The notes under the pieces were generated by a model that was not told where the DNA came from, did not search any database, and saw nothing but the letters and a program-made list of their open reading frames with translations. Of a DNA stretch of 33,900 bases, positions 5,647 through 14,245 are shown piece by piece. The stretch is taken from assembly GCA_949494735.1 (NCBI GenBank), contig CATABD010000021.1, positions 1 to 33,900 on the forward strand, read 5' to 3'. The translations under genes and the position numbers were made by a program. Position 1 is the stretch's first letter. Every line of letters starts with the position of its first letter. This stretch comes from an uncultured Oscillospiraceae bacterium. GTDB lineage: Bacteria > Bacillota > Clostridia > Oscillospirales > Oscillospiraceae.

Positions 5647-8442
5647 ATGAGCGAGACCAAATTCCCCCTGGATGAGAGCAAGCTGTCTTTTGACATACCC
5701 AAGACGGACCAGCCCCGGGAGAAGATCGTCAAGCTGGGCAGGATGATTACCGACCGGGTGCCCGCCAAGCTCCATGGCGTCACCGGGGAGGACCCGGAGT
5801 ACTGGGGGCTGGCGGGGCTTGTCACCGATGAGATGGCCGACGTAGCCATGAAGATGAAGGTGCGCAAGCCCAAGACCTTCCAGCAGATTCAGAAGCTCAC
5901 CGGCATGGAGCCGGACAGGCTGCAAAAGGTGCTGGACGAGATGAGCCTCATCGGCCTCATCGAGTACCACTGGGAGAACCTGGACGGCAAGAACCCCAAC
6001 CATGAGAAGCGGTATGTGCTGCCCATGTTCGTCCCCGGCAGCGCGGAGTTCTTCAACATGCGCCGCGCCCAGATCGACGAGCACCCCGAGGTGGCCGCCT
6101 TCTTCGAGCGCATGACCTTCCTGCCCCTGGAGAAAATCACCCCCATGGTGCCCCCCGGCGGGGCGGGCATCGGGATGCACGTCATCCCGGTGGAGCAGGC
6201 CATCGGCATGGAGAGCCAGTCCATCTCCATCGAGCATATCTCCCACTGGCTGGACAAGTACGAGGGCAAGTACGCCGCCTCCCCCTGCTCCTGCCGGATG
6301 AGCCGGGCCAAGCTGGGCGAGGGCTGCGGCGACGACGCCGACGACTGGTGCATTGCCGTGGGCGACATGGCGGACTACGTGGTGGAGACGGACAAAGGGG
6401 GCCGCTACATCACCAAGGAGGAGGCCCTGGAGATTTTCCGCAAGGCGGAGGCCAACGGCTACGTCCACCAGATCACCAACATTGACGGGGAGCAGAAGAT
6501 TTTCGCCATCTGCAACTGCAATGTGAACGTGTGCAACGCCCTGCGCACCTCCCAGCTGTTCAACACCCCCAACATGAGCCGGTCGGCCTATGTGGCCAAG
6601 GTGGAGCAGGACAAATGCGTGGCCTGCGGCGGCTGTGTGGAGGTATGCCCCGCCGGGGCGGCCAAGCTGGGCCAGAAGCTGTGCGCCAAGGACGGCGCGC
6701 CCATGCAATATCCCCGCCAGGAGCTGCCCGACGAGGTGAAGTGGGGCCCGGAGAAGTGGTCGGTGGACTACCGGGACAAGAACCGCGTCAACACCCACGA
6801 GACGGGCACCGCCCCCTGCAAGACCGCCTGCCCCGCCCACATCGCCGTCCAGGGCTATCTGAAGCTGGCGGCCCAGGGCAAATACACCGAGGCCCTGGAG
6901 CTCATCAAAAAAGAGAATCCCTTCCCCGCCGTGTGCGGCCGGGTTTGCAACCGCCGGTGCGAGGACGCCTGTACCCGTGGGACCATCGACCAGGCCGTGG
7001 CCATCGACGAGGTAAAGAAGTTTATCGCCCAGCAGGATCTGAAGGCGGAGCGCCGCTTTGTGCCCGAAAAGGTTATTCCCAAGGTGGAGGGGACCTTCTC
7101 CCAGAAGATCGCCATCATCGGCGGCGGCCCGGCGGGGCTGTCCTGCGCCTTCTATCTGGCCCTCAAGGGCTATGAGCCCACCGTATTCGAAAAAAATAAG
7201 GAGCTGGGCGGCATGCTCCGCTACGGCATCCCCTCCTTCAAGCTGGAAAAGGACGTGCTGGACGCGGAAATCGACATCATTCGCGCCCTGGGCGTGGACT
7301 TCCGCTGCGGGGTTGAGGTGGGCCGGGATCTGACGCTGGACGACCTGCGCTCACAGGGATATGAGGCGTTCTACATCGCCATCGGCTGCCAGCGGGGCCG
7401 TCTGCCCGGCATCCCCGGCGAAACCGCTCAAGGCGTGTTCTCCGCCGTGGAGTTTTTGCGCACCGCCCTGGCGGATGAGGATATGGAGGTTTCCGGCAAA
7501 ACGGTGGTGGTGGGCGGCGGCAATGTGGCCATCGACGCCGCCCGGACCGCCCGCCGCTGCGGGGCGCAGTCCGTCCATATGTTCTGTCTGGAGCCCCGGG
7601 ACAAGATGCCCGCCTCCCTGGAGGAGATCGCCGAGGCGGAGGACGAGGATGTGACCATCCAGTGCGGCTGGGGTCCAAAGGAGATTCTCACCGAAAACGG
7701 CAGGGTGTCCGGCGTGGTGTTCATGCGCTGCACCAGCGTATGGGACAGCCAGGGCCGCTTCGCTCCCCAGTATGACGAGCAGGATACAATTACCGTTCCC
7801 TGCGGCCACGTGGTTCTCTCCATCGGCCAGAGCGTGGAGTGGGGCGGACTGCTGGAGGGCAGCAAGGTAGAGCTTGCCCGGGGCGGCTGGGCCAAGGCGG
7901 ACGCCAAAACCTATCAGACCGCCCAGCCAGACGTGTTCGTGGGCGGCGATGTGTACACCGGGCCCAAATTTGCCATCGACGCCATCGCCGCGGGCAAGGA
8001 GGCGGCGGTGTCCCTCCACCGCTTTGTCCAGCCGGACACCAGTATGACCATCGGCCGGGACCCCCGGTACTTCGTGGAGCTGGATAAGGACAACATCAAG
8101 GTGGAACAGTACGACACCGCCTCCCGGCAGATCCCCGGTATGGACGACAGCTTCGACTGGAAGAAGTCGTTCCGGGACGCCAAGCGCACCTTTACCGAGG
8201 AGCAGGTGAAAGCCGAGACCGCCCGCTGCCTGGGCTGCGGCGCGTCCATTGTGGACCCCAATAAGTGCATCGGCTGCGGTCTGTGCACCACCCGGTGCGG
8301 GTTCGACGCCATCCACCTCCACCGGGAACGGCCCGAGTGCTCTACCATGATTAAGAGCGAGGACAAGATGAAGGCCATCCTGCCCAACATGGTCAAGCGG
8401 GAGATCAAGATCAAGCGGGCCGCCCGCAAGGCAAAAAAGTAA
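5647..8442 (+). CDS. Multi-domain 4Fe-4S/FAD NAD(P)-dependent oxidoreductase (GltD-like)
   Basis: 931 aa. Domain order by eye: an N-terminal winged-helix-like segment (~60-115); a Cys-rich domain with PCSCR (~215) and ICNCNVNVCN (~290); a ferredoxin cluster CVACGGCVEVCP (from ~324); a GltD/DPD-type helical Fe-S domain PCKTACPAHIAVQGYL...CGRVCNRRCEDAC (~390-450); FAD-binding GGGPAGLSC (~492); NAD(P)-binding VVGGGNVAIDAA (~620); and a C-terminal ferredoxin pair CLGCG...CIGCGLCTTRC (~861). It probably passes electrons between NAD(P)H and an unknown partner. It starts 30 bp after hypB with a GAGGAGAG ribosome site; hypA follows after 3 bp. Its location between two nickel-insertion genes suggests linked work, but the physiological reaction is unknown. 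Confidence 0.85.
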   Translation: MSETKFPLDESKLSFDIPKTDQPREKIVKLGRMITDRVPAKLHGVTGEDPEYWGLAGLVTDEMADVAMKMKVRKPKTFQQIQKLTGMEPDRLQKVLDEMSLIGLIEYHWENLDGKNPNHEKRYVLPMFVPGSAEFFNMRRAQIDEHPEVAAFFERMTFLPLEKITPMVPPGGAGIGMHVIPVEQAIGMESQSISIEHISHWLDKYEGKYAASPCSCRMSRAKLGEGCGDDADDWCIAVGDMADYVVETDKGGRYITKEEALEIFRKAEANGYVHQITNIDGEQKIFAICNCNVNVCNALRTSQLFNTPNMSRSAYVAKVEQDKCVACGGCVEVCPAGAAKLGQKLCAKDGAPMQYPRQELPDEVKWGPEKWSVDYRDKNRVNTHETGTAPCKTACPAHIAVQGYLKLAAQGKYTEALELIKKENPFPAVCGRVCNRRCEDACTRGTIDQAVAIDEVKKFIAQQDLKAERRFVPEKVIPKVEGTFSQKIAIIGGGPAGLSCAFYLALKGYEPTVFEKNKELGGMLRYGIPSFKLEKDVLDAEIDIIRALGVDFRCGVEVGRDLTLDDLRSQGYEAFYIAIGCQRGRLPGIPGETAQGVFSAVEFLRTALADEDMEVSGKTVVVGGGNVAIDAARTARRCGAQSVHMFCLEPRDKMPASLEEIAEAEDEDVTIQCGWGPKEILTENGRVSGVVFMRCTSVWDSQGRFAPQYDEQDTITVPCGHVVLSIGQSVEWGGLLEGSKVELARGGWAKADAKTYQTAQPDVFVGGDVYTGPKFAIDAIAAGKEAAVSLHRFVQPDTSMTIGRDPRYFVELDKDNIKVEQYDTASRQIPGMDDSFDWKKSFRDAKRTFTEEQVKAETARCLGCGASIVDPNKCIGCGLCTTRCGFDAIHLHRERPECSTMIKSEDKMKAILPNMVKREIKIKRAARKAKK

Positions 8443-8445
8443 GCC

Positions 8446-8790
8446 ATGCACGAGCTGGGCATTGTGTTCCACATCATCCGCAGTGTGGAAAAGGTGGCGG
8501 TAGAAAACGGCCTGGAAAAGGTGTCCGCCGTGGTGCTGGAGCTGGGGGAGGTGTCCGGCGTGGTGCCGGACTACCTCGCCGACTGCTGGCGGTGGGCGGC
8601 GGCTAAATCGGAGCTGGCCAGCGGGTCGGAGCTGAGAATTGAGACGCTGCCCGCCGTCACCCGCTGCGGTGGCTGCGGCGCGGACTACCCCACCGTGGCC
8701 CATGGCCGCACCTGCCCCCGCTGCGGGAGCGGGGACACCTGGCTTTTGACGGGAAACGAGGTGAACATCAAGGAGATCGAGGCATACTGA
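8446..8790 (+). CDS. hypA: Hydrogenase nickel metallochaperone HypA
   Basis: 114 aa, the usual length. The N-terminal MHE nickel motif (Met1-His2-Glu3) is intact. The zinc domain has the two CxxC pairs at residues 74/77 and 90/93. The ELGEVSGV strand around residue 32 is typical. HypA hands nickel to HypB and the target apoenzyme. It starts 3 bp after the oxidoreductase stop with no strong site of its own, so translational coupling is likely. Confidence 0.94.
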   Translation: MHELGIVFHIIRSVEKVAVENGLEKVSAVVLELGEVSGVVPDYLADCWRWAAAKSELASGSELRIETLPAVTRCGGCGADYPTVAHGRTCPRCGSGDTWLLTGNEVNIKEIEAY

Positions 8791-8851
8791 CCGGTACAAA
8801 CCGAAAAAGAGAGAGAAAATGGGGGGAACCCCACAAGAGGAGGAAAAAACA

Positions 8852-9895
8852 ATGCTGTTTCAAATCTATGGTGATGGCGCGGGCTGGCAGCTGCTGGGCT
8901 GGCTGCTGGTATTCACGGGGCTTGTGCTGGCCAACGAGTTCGCCCGGCGCAGCAAGCTGGGCGGCGTCATCTGCTTTTTGGGCATCCCGGCGGCGCTCAC
9001 CGTCTACTTTATCGCCATCTATGTCTGTGCCGGCATGGGTATGGACTGGGCGCTGAACAACCAGACCTACACCCACATGAACAGCTGGTTCCACTACGCC
9101 AAGCTGTACGCCGCCACTGCGGGCTGCATCGGCTTCATGATGCTCAAGTACAAGTGGAGCATCGGCAAGACGGAATGGTTCAAGGTGTTCCCCTTTGTCA
9201 TCGTGGCCATCAATATCCTCATCGCAGTGGTCAGCGACTTTGAGTCCGGCATCAAGGGCTTCGCGGCCCTCCAGGCGTATGGCGACCGCTGGTGGCTGTC
9301 CAGCGAGAACGTGTGGCTGTACGGCGGCTGGTGGAACTGGGTCAACGGCATCGCGGGTATCGTCAACATCCTGTGCATGACCGGCTGGTGGGGGATATAC
9401 GCCTCCAAGGACAAGCGGGACATGCTCTGGCCGGACATGACCTTCGTGTATATCCTGGCCTACGACCTGTGGAACTTCGAGTACACCTACAACAACCTGC
9501 CCACCCACACCTGGTACTGCGGCCTGGCCCTGCTGCTGGCGCCCACCTTTGCCAACGCGCTGTGGAACAAGGGCGGCTGGATCCAGAACAGGGCCAACAC
9601 CCTGGCCCTGTGGTGCATGTTTGCCCAGGTGTTCCCCCTGTTCCAGGACGAGGGCCGGTTCGCTGTCCTGCCTGTGCTGTACTCCGACAGTGTGATGAAT
9701 CCGGCGGTGCGGCCCACCTCCGCCGACCCCACCATGCAGGGTGTGGTGGCGGTTATCGCCCTGGCGGTGAATGTGGTGGCGCTGGGCTTTATCATCAAGC
9801 GATCCATTGAACAGAAGAAGAATCCTTACAAGAACGAGATCTTCACCGACCAGAAGGACTTCCAGCTTGCGATGGCGCGGGCCGAGGGGAAATAA
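8852..9895 (+). CDS. DUF5692-like polytopic membrane protein of unknown function
   Basis: About 347 aa with roughly eight or nine hydrophobic membrane segments, unusually rich in Trp, Tyr and aromatic pairs (WWNWVNG, MTGWWGIY, YDLWNFEYTYN). It resembles proteins annotated as DUF5692 from memory; no function is known to me. No Cys pairs, heme-like His pairs or transporter signature are evident. Start 8852 is chosen for AGGAGG at 8838-8843, 8 bases upstream; an ATG at 8819 lacks a site. It lies 60 bp after hypA, apparently the last gene of the hyp operon, and is followed by a hairpin at 9929-9960. It may be a membrane partner of the Fe-S/FAD enzyme, which is inference from position only. Confidence 0.8.
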   Translation: MLFQIYGDGAGWQLLGWLLVFTGLVLANEFARRSKLGGVICFLGIPAALTVYFIAIYVCAGMGMDWALNNQTYTHMNSWFHYAKLYAATAGCIGFMMLKYKWSIGKTEWFKVFPFVIVAINILIAVVSDFESGIKGFAALQAYGDRWWLSSENVWLYGGWWNWVNGIAGIVNILCMTGWWGIYASKDKRDMLWPDMTFVYILAYDLWNFEYTYNNLPTHTWYCGLALLLAPTFANALWNKGGWIQNRANTLALWCMFAQVFPLFQDEGRFAVLPVLYSDSVMNPAVRPTSADPTMQGVVAVIALAVNVVALGFIIKRSIEQKKNPYKNEIFTDQKDFQLAMARAEGK

Positions 9896-9928
9896 CGCCG
9901 CTGGCCTGGAAGAAAATTTGGGCAAGGA

Positions 9929-9960
9929 AAGCCCCCTGCGGGACGAACCGCAGGGGGCTT
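9929..9960. terminator. GC-rich hairpin between convergent genes
   Basis: AAGCCCCCTGCGG (9929-9941) pairs perfectly with 9948-9960. The T tract is weak on both strands, but its place between two convergent genes supports a bidirectional terminator. Confidence 0.7.
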
Positions 9961-9973
9961 GCTGCGTTCTGGT

Positions 9974-11125
9974 TCAGGGATGGAACAGCCGGGCGGCCTG
10001 TTCCATACGCCGGGCGATTTCCACCCCGAAGGGGCAGCGGCCCTCACAGGCTTTGCAGCCGATGCACTCGTCCGCATGGTGCTCCAAAGCCAGATAATGG
10101 GCGGCCACCGCGGCGGGCACGTCCGGCTGCATGGACGCCAGGTCGTAATACTTGTTGACCATGGCAATGTCGATATTTACAGGACAGGGCTTGCAGTGGC
10201 CGCAGTAAGTACACTCCCCCTGCCCGAAGGTATGGCGGGGGGCGCGGGCCAGTACGCCGGCATAGTCCCGCTCATCGTCAGTGGCGGTCTCATAGGCCAC
10301 GGCCTGTTCCACGTGCCCGGGGGTGTCGTACCCCGCCAGAACCGAGGCCACCCCGGGCCGGGTGAGGCAGTAGTGGAGGCACTGCACCGGAGTGAGGGCT
10401 ACGCCGAAGGGGGAGCGCTCCGCGTCGAGCAGCCGCCCGCCGGCATAGGGCTTCATCACCGTGATGCCCACGTCGTGCTGCTCGCACAGCTTGTACAGCT
10501 GGGCGCGCTGGGGGTCGATGCCGCCCAGGTGCTCCTGATAGGTTTCCCAGTCAAAATAAGCGTCCAGGTCGTCGGTGGCGGGGTGCATGTCAAAGGCGGG
10601 GTTGACGCTGAACAAAATCATCTCCACCAGGCCGCACTCCACCGCCTTTTTGGCCATGGCCGGGTTGTGGGTGCTCATGCCGATATGGCGGATGGTTCCC
10701 TGTGCCTTGAGCTGTTTTACATAGTCCAGGAAAGGACCGCCCATAGCCCCGTCCCAGTCGGCCTGGGTGTCCACAAAGTGGATCATGCCCAGATCTATAT
10801 AATCGGTTTGAAGCCGCGCCAGCAGATCCTCAAAGGCGGCCCGGCACAGGTCCACGTCCCGGGTGCGGACATACTGCCCGTCCTGCCAGGTGGAGCCTAT
10901 GTGGCCCTGGATGTGCCAGCGCTCCCGCCGCCCGGTCAGGGCCAGGCCCAGGCTGGTGCGCACCTCGGGGTTGGACATCCAGCAGTCCAGGATGTTGATG
11001 CCCAGCTCCTCCGCCCGCTCCAGCACAGCCCGGCACTCGCCGGTGGTGTGGCGCTCCATCCACTCCGCGCCGAAGCCGATTTCGCTGACCATCAGGCCGG
11101 TTTTGCCCAACCTGCGGTAATTCAT
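9974..11125 (-). CDS. Aldo/keto reductase-like protein with C-terminal 4Fe-4S domain
   Basis: 383 aa from MNYRRLGKTGL. The N-terminal ~285 residues are a TIM-barrel of the COG1453-type aldo/keto reductases. The C-terminus has two ferredoxin clusters, CTYCGHCKPCP and CIGCKACEGRCP. The AKR catalytic set is incomplete: Asp47 and His116 are seen, but Asn52 sits where Tyr is expected and the usual TK strand reads HIQGHIG, lacking Lys. Classical reductase activity is therefore doubtful. Start 11125 is preferred (GGATGAGGA just upstream); a longer start at 11176 would overlap the kinase stop as ATGA. It is the last gene of the binding-protein/kinase operon. Confidence 0.85.
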   Translation of the reverse strand: MNYRRLGKTGLMVSEIGFGAEWMERHTTGECRAVLERAEELGINILDCWMSNPEVRTSLGLALTGRRERWHIQGHIGSTWQDGQYVRTRDVDLCRAAFEDLLARLQTDYIDLGMIHFVDTQADWDGAMGGPFLDYVKQLKAQGTIRHIGMSTHNPAMAKKAVECGLVEMILFSVNPAFDMHPATDDLDAYFDWETYQEHLGGIDPQRAQLYKLCEQHDVGITVMKPYAGGRLLDAERSPFGVALTPVQCLHYCLTRPGVASVLAGYDTPGHVEQAVAYETATDDERDYAGVLARAPRHTFGQGECTYCGHCKPCPVNIDIAMVNKYYDLASMQPDVPAAVAAHYLALEHHADECIGCKACEGRCPFGVEIARRMEQAARLFHP

Positions 11126-11172
11126 TGTCCTCATCCTTTCTTTATGCGGGACGGCCGCGCCGTGAGGCCGCC

Positions 11173-14100
11173 TCATGCCAGCTGTTTTTGCAAAAGCTCC
11201 ATCAGCTTGGGGACGTCGATGGGCTTTGCGATGTGCCCGTTCATGCCCGCCTCCAGCGCCGTCCGCCGGTCTTCGTCAAAGGCGTTGGCGGTCATGGCGA
11301 TAATGGGGATGTCGGTCACGCCGGGACGGTCCATGGCCCGGATGCGGCGGGCGGCCTCGTAGCCGTCCATGATGGGCATTTGGATGTCCATGAGGATCAG
11401 GTCATATTGGCCCGGCTGGGCGGAACCCATCCGCTCCACGGCGGCCTGGCCGTCGTCCACCACGTCTACCACAAAGCCGGAGCTTTGGAGGATCTCGATG
11501 GCGATCTCCTGGTTGAGTTCGTTGTCCTCCGCCAGGAGGATCTTTTTGCCCTGGAAGGAGACGACGGGGCCGGGCAGGGCCTCCTCCTGGCCCCGGGGGA
11601 CGAAGGGGGTTTCCAGCAGTTCCCGCAGCTCGGACAGGAAGATGGGCTTGGAGCAGAAAGCGGTGACCCCGGCCTCCCTGGCCTCCTCCTCAATGTCCGA
11701 CCAGTCGTAGGCGGTGAGGATGATGATAGGCTTTTCCTCGCCGATGATGGTGCGGATGCGGCGCACCACCTCCACGCCGTTCATGTCGGGCATGAGCCAG
11801 TCGATGATAAAGACGGAATATTCGTCCCCCTGGTCCCAGGCCAGCCGGGTGCGCAGCACCGCCTCCTTGCCGGAGGTGGTCCAGTCCGAGCGCATACCGA
11901 TGGTGGACAGCATTTTGGTGACACTGGAGCAGGTGTTGAAGTCGTCGTCCGCCACCAGCGCCCGCAGCCCCTTGAGCTGGGGGATCTCCTCCTGGCGCAC
12001 CGGGCCGGAGCAGGTTTGGAAGTGGAGGGACACGGTAAAGGTGGAGCCCTTGCCCTCCTCGCTGGCCACGGAGATGGCGCCGCCCATCATGTCCACGATA
12101 TTTTTGGTGATTGCCATGCCCAGCCCGGTGCCCTGGATGCCGCTGACGGTACTGGTCCGCTCCCGCTCGAAGGGGTCAAAGACGTGGGCAAGGAAGTCCG
12201 GGCTCATGCCGATGCCGGTGTCCTTCACCTGGAATTCATAGGCTGCCCAGCCCTCCGCCGCGCCCGGCTTCTGGATCACCCGGACGCTGACGATGCCGCC
12301 GGGCATGGTGAACTTCATGGCGTTGCTCAGCAGGTTGAGCAGCACCTGGTTGAGCCGCAGTTTATCGCAAAGCACATTCTCGTTTACCACATCTGCGGTG
12401 TCGATGTAGAACTCCAGCTGCTTGGAGGCGATGTCCGACTGGACGATGGTTTTCAGGTCGTGCATCACCTCGGGCAGGGAGGTCTCCTTCTCCTCAATTT
12501 TTACCTTGCCGCTCTCAATGCGGCTCATATCCAGCACGTCGTTGATGAGGCTGAGCAGGTGGTTGCTGGAGGTGGTGATTTTAGCCAGGTAGTCCTGTAC
12601 CTGCTCGGTGTTGTCGATGTGGGCGGCGGCCAGGGAGGTGAAGCCGATGATGGCGTTCATGGGGGTGCGGATATCGTGGGACATGTTGTTCAGGAAGGTG
12701 GTCTTGGCCCGGTTGGCGTGCTGCGCGGCGGCCAGGGCGTCCTGGAGGTCCAGCCGCTGCTGCTCCAGCTGGATGGCCATGGTCTTGGCGTCGTCCACAT
12801 CCAGGAACAAGCCCACAAAGGTGATGGGGGAGCCGTCCTCCCGCCGGGACAGCCGCCCGGCGGAATGGAACCACCGCCAGCCGGCGTGCTTGGTGAACAG
12901 GCGGTACTCAATGTCATAAGCGGTGCCGCCGGTGTAATCCTTTACCGCAGCCCAGTAGGCCCGCAGCACCCGCTCCCGGTCCTCGTCGTGGAGCAGCTCA
13001 GACCAGGATTCCAGCAGGTTGGGGAAGTCCTCCTCGCTCTCGTAGCCCAGCATGTTGCGGAACACGTCGGACCAGGTGCACGAGACCATTTTGGCCTCCT
13101 CGTCAAAGTCCATGCTCCACTGGCCGGAACCCATGGCGGCGTGGATCATCTCCATGGCGGTCTGCTGGCGCTCAACCTGGGCGTAAGCTGTGCGGATGCG
13201 GTCCCCGTCCGCCTTTTCCCGGGCCACCAGAACCTGGGCGTTGCGGCGGTACTGGGCAATGAGGGCGATGGACACGCCCAGCATGGCCACCACGGTGATG
13301 GCGATCTGGATGACGCTGCGGCGCATCATGCCGGAGCTGATGAAGCTGATCTGGTCGTTGATGACGTTGTCGCGGATCAGGATGGTGAGCATCCAGCTGG
13401 TGCCCTCCACCGGGACATAGCACAGATCCTCGTGAACCCCCCGGTATTGGAAGGAGAGCTGCCCCGGGCGGCCGGCGTTAAAATCGTCCTCCAGCTGCTG
13501 GCAGCTGGAGCCGGAGTCCATCTCCGATTCCTTCAGGGCGGCAAACAGGTTGTGGCCGGAGGTCAGGTAGCCGAAGTTGTTGTCGGTCAGGCTCTCGCCG
13601 CTGCGGTGGTAGAGGTTGCAGTAGGTTTCGTTGCCGCCCGTCTGGAGGGTGAGGGAGCTGAGCATTTCGCTGATGTTGAGCTGGATAAAGCACACCTCGA
13701 TCCGGGCGCCCTGAAAGGAGACCCCCTCCACCGGGATGGCAAGAATCACCTGCTTTTTGGCCCCATAGAGGCTGGACATGGTGATAACCGGCTCCGCCAC
13801 CCCCTGGGCCAGGAAGGGATACCGGCTCAGGCCGGAGGTGGTGCTGTGCTGGGTGTAGACGATGCCGTTTTCATCTACCAGGGCGAATTTGTTCACCCCG
13901 TACAGCTGCTTGACCTTGCCCAGATACCGCCGGAGGGCATCCTGGGACTCCAGGTCGGAGCTCTCCAGCAGTGTGAGGGCGTTTTGCATGTAGGTGAAGT
14001 GGTTTTTCAGCTCTTCCGACACCACCTGGGCCCTGCGCCCGGCCAATTCCTCCAAATAGAACTCGCTCACCCGGGCCACCGCCTGGCTGGTGCCGGTCCG

Positions 14101-14226
14101 GGCGGCAGTGGACACCCAAACAGTGGTAATCAGCAGAATGGCGGCGATGATGACGCCGCCGCATATGGCGGCGGCCACAGTCTGCCGTTTCTGCGTTTCA
14201 TTGATGTTCTGCTGTGATTGCTCCAT
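11173..14226 (-). CDS. Hybrid sensor histidine kinase with two receiver domains
   Basis: 1017 aa. A membrane segment at ~17-39, a Cache-like extracellular domain (~40-300) and a second membrane segment (~305-325) are followed by a PAS region (~365-480), HisKA with phospho-acceptor His517 in NNMSHDIRTPMN, a HATPase with GTGLGMAITKNIVDMMGG, then two REC domains with predicted phospho-acceptors Asp809 (FIIDWLMPDMNG) and Asp947 (LILMDIQMPIMDG). No output or HPt domain is present, so the final phosphoryl acceptor is elsewhere. It starts 19 bp after the sugar-binding lipoprotein gene and its stop overlaps a possible start of the aldo/keto reductase-like gene, so the three form an operon. The binding protein may present ligand to its Cache domain. 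Confidence 0.93.
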   Translation of the reverse strand: MEQSQQNINETQKRQTVAAAICGGVIIAAILLITTVWVSTAARTGTSQAVARVSEFYLEELAGRRAQVVSEELKNHFTYMQNALTLLESSDLESQDALRRYLGKVKQLYGVNKFALVDENGIVYTQHSTTSGLSRYPFLAQGVAEPVITMSSLYGAKKQVILAIPVEGVSFQGARIEVCFIQLNISEMLSSLTLQTGGNETYCNLYHRSGESLTDNNFGYLTSGHNLFAALKESEMDSGSSCQQLEDDFNAGRPGQLSFQYRGVHEDLCYVPVEGTSWMLTILIRDNVINDQISFISSGMMRRSVIQIAITVVAMLGVSIALIAQYRRNAQVLVAREKADGDRIRTAYAQVERQQTAMEMIHAAMGSGQWSMDFDEEAKMVSCTWSDVFRNMLGYESEEDFPNLLESWSELLHDEDRERVLRAYWAAVKDYTGGTAYDIEYRLFTKHAGWRWFHSAGRLSRREDGSPITFVGLFLDVDDAKTMAIQLEQQRLDLQDALAAAQHANRAKTTFLNNMSHDIRTPMNAIIGFTSLAAAHIDNTEQVQDYLAKITTSSNHLLSLINDVLDMSRIESGKVKIEEKETSLPEVMHDLKTIVQSDIASKQLEFYIDTADVVNENVLCDKLRLNQVLLNLLSNAMKFTMPGGIVSVRVIQKPGAAEGWAAYEFQVKDTGIGMSPDFLAHVFDPFERERTSTVSGIQGTGLGMAITKNIVDMMGGAISVASEEGKGSTFTVSLHFQTCSGPVRQEEIPQLKGLRALVADDDFNTCSSVTKMLSTIGMRSDWTTSGKEAVLRTRLAWDQGDEYSVFIIDWLMPDMNGVEVVRRIRTIIGEEKPIIILTAYDWSDIEEEAREAGVTAFCSKPIFLSELRELLETPFVPRGQEEALPGPVVSFQGKKILLAEDNELNQEIAIEILQSSGFVVDVVDDGQAAVERMGSAQPGQYDLILMDIQMPIMDGYEAARRIRAMDRPGVTDIPIIAMTANAFDEDRRTALEAGMNGHIAKPIDVPKLMELLQKQLA

Positions 14227-14245
14227 GTTTCGATACCCGCCATTC

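Noticed and set aside
5626-6840. A 404-aa minus-strand open frame opposite the Fe-S/FAD oxidoreductase
   Set aside because: It is a His/Leu/Gly-rich antisense shadow without a domain or ribosome site; the plus strand is certain.
4945-8790. A hydrogenase operon
   Set aside because: hypA and hypB are clear but no NiFe large or small subunit motifs or hypCDEF genes are present; the middle gene is a GltD-like flavoprotein.
11125-14217. A 1030-aa open frame on the plus strand opposite the hybrid kinase
   Set aside because: It is a shadow frame in GC-rich DNA: composition is His/Gly/Val/Asp-rich and repetitive, no domain is recognisable, and the minus strand encodes a clear kinase.
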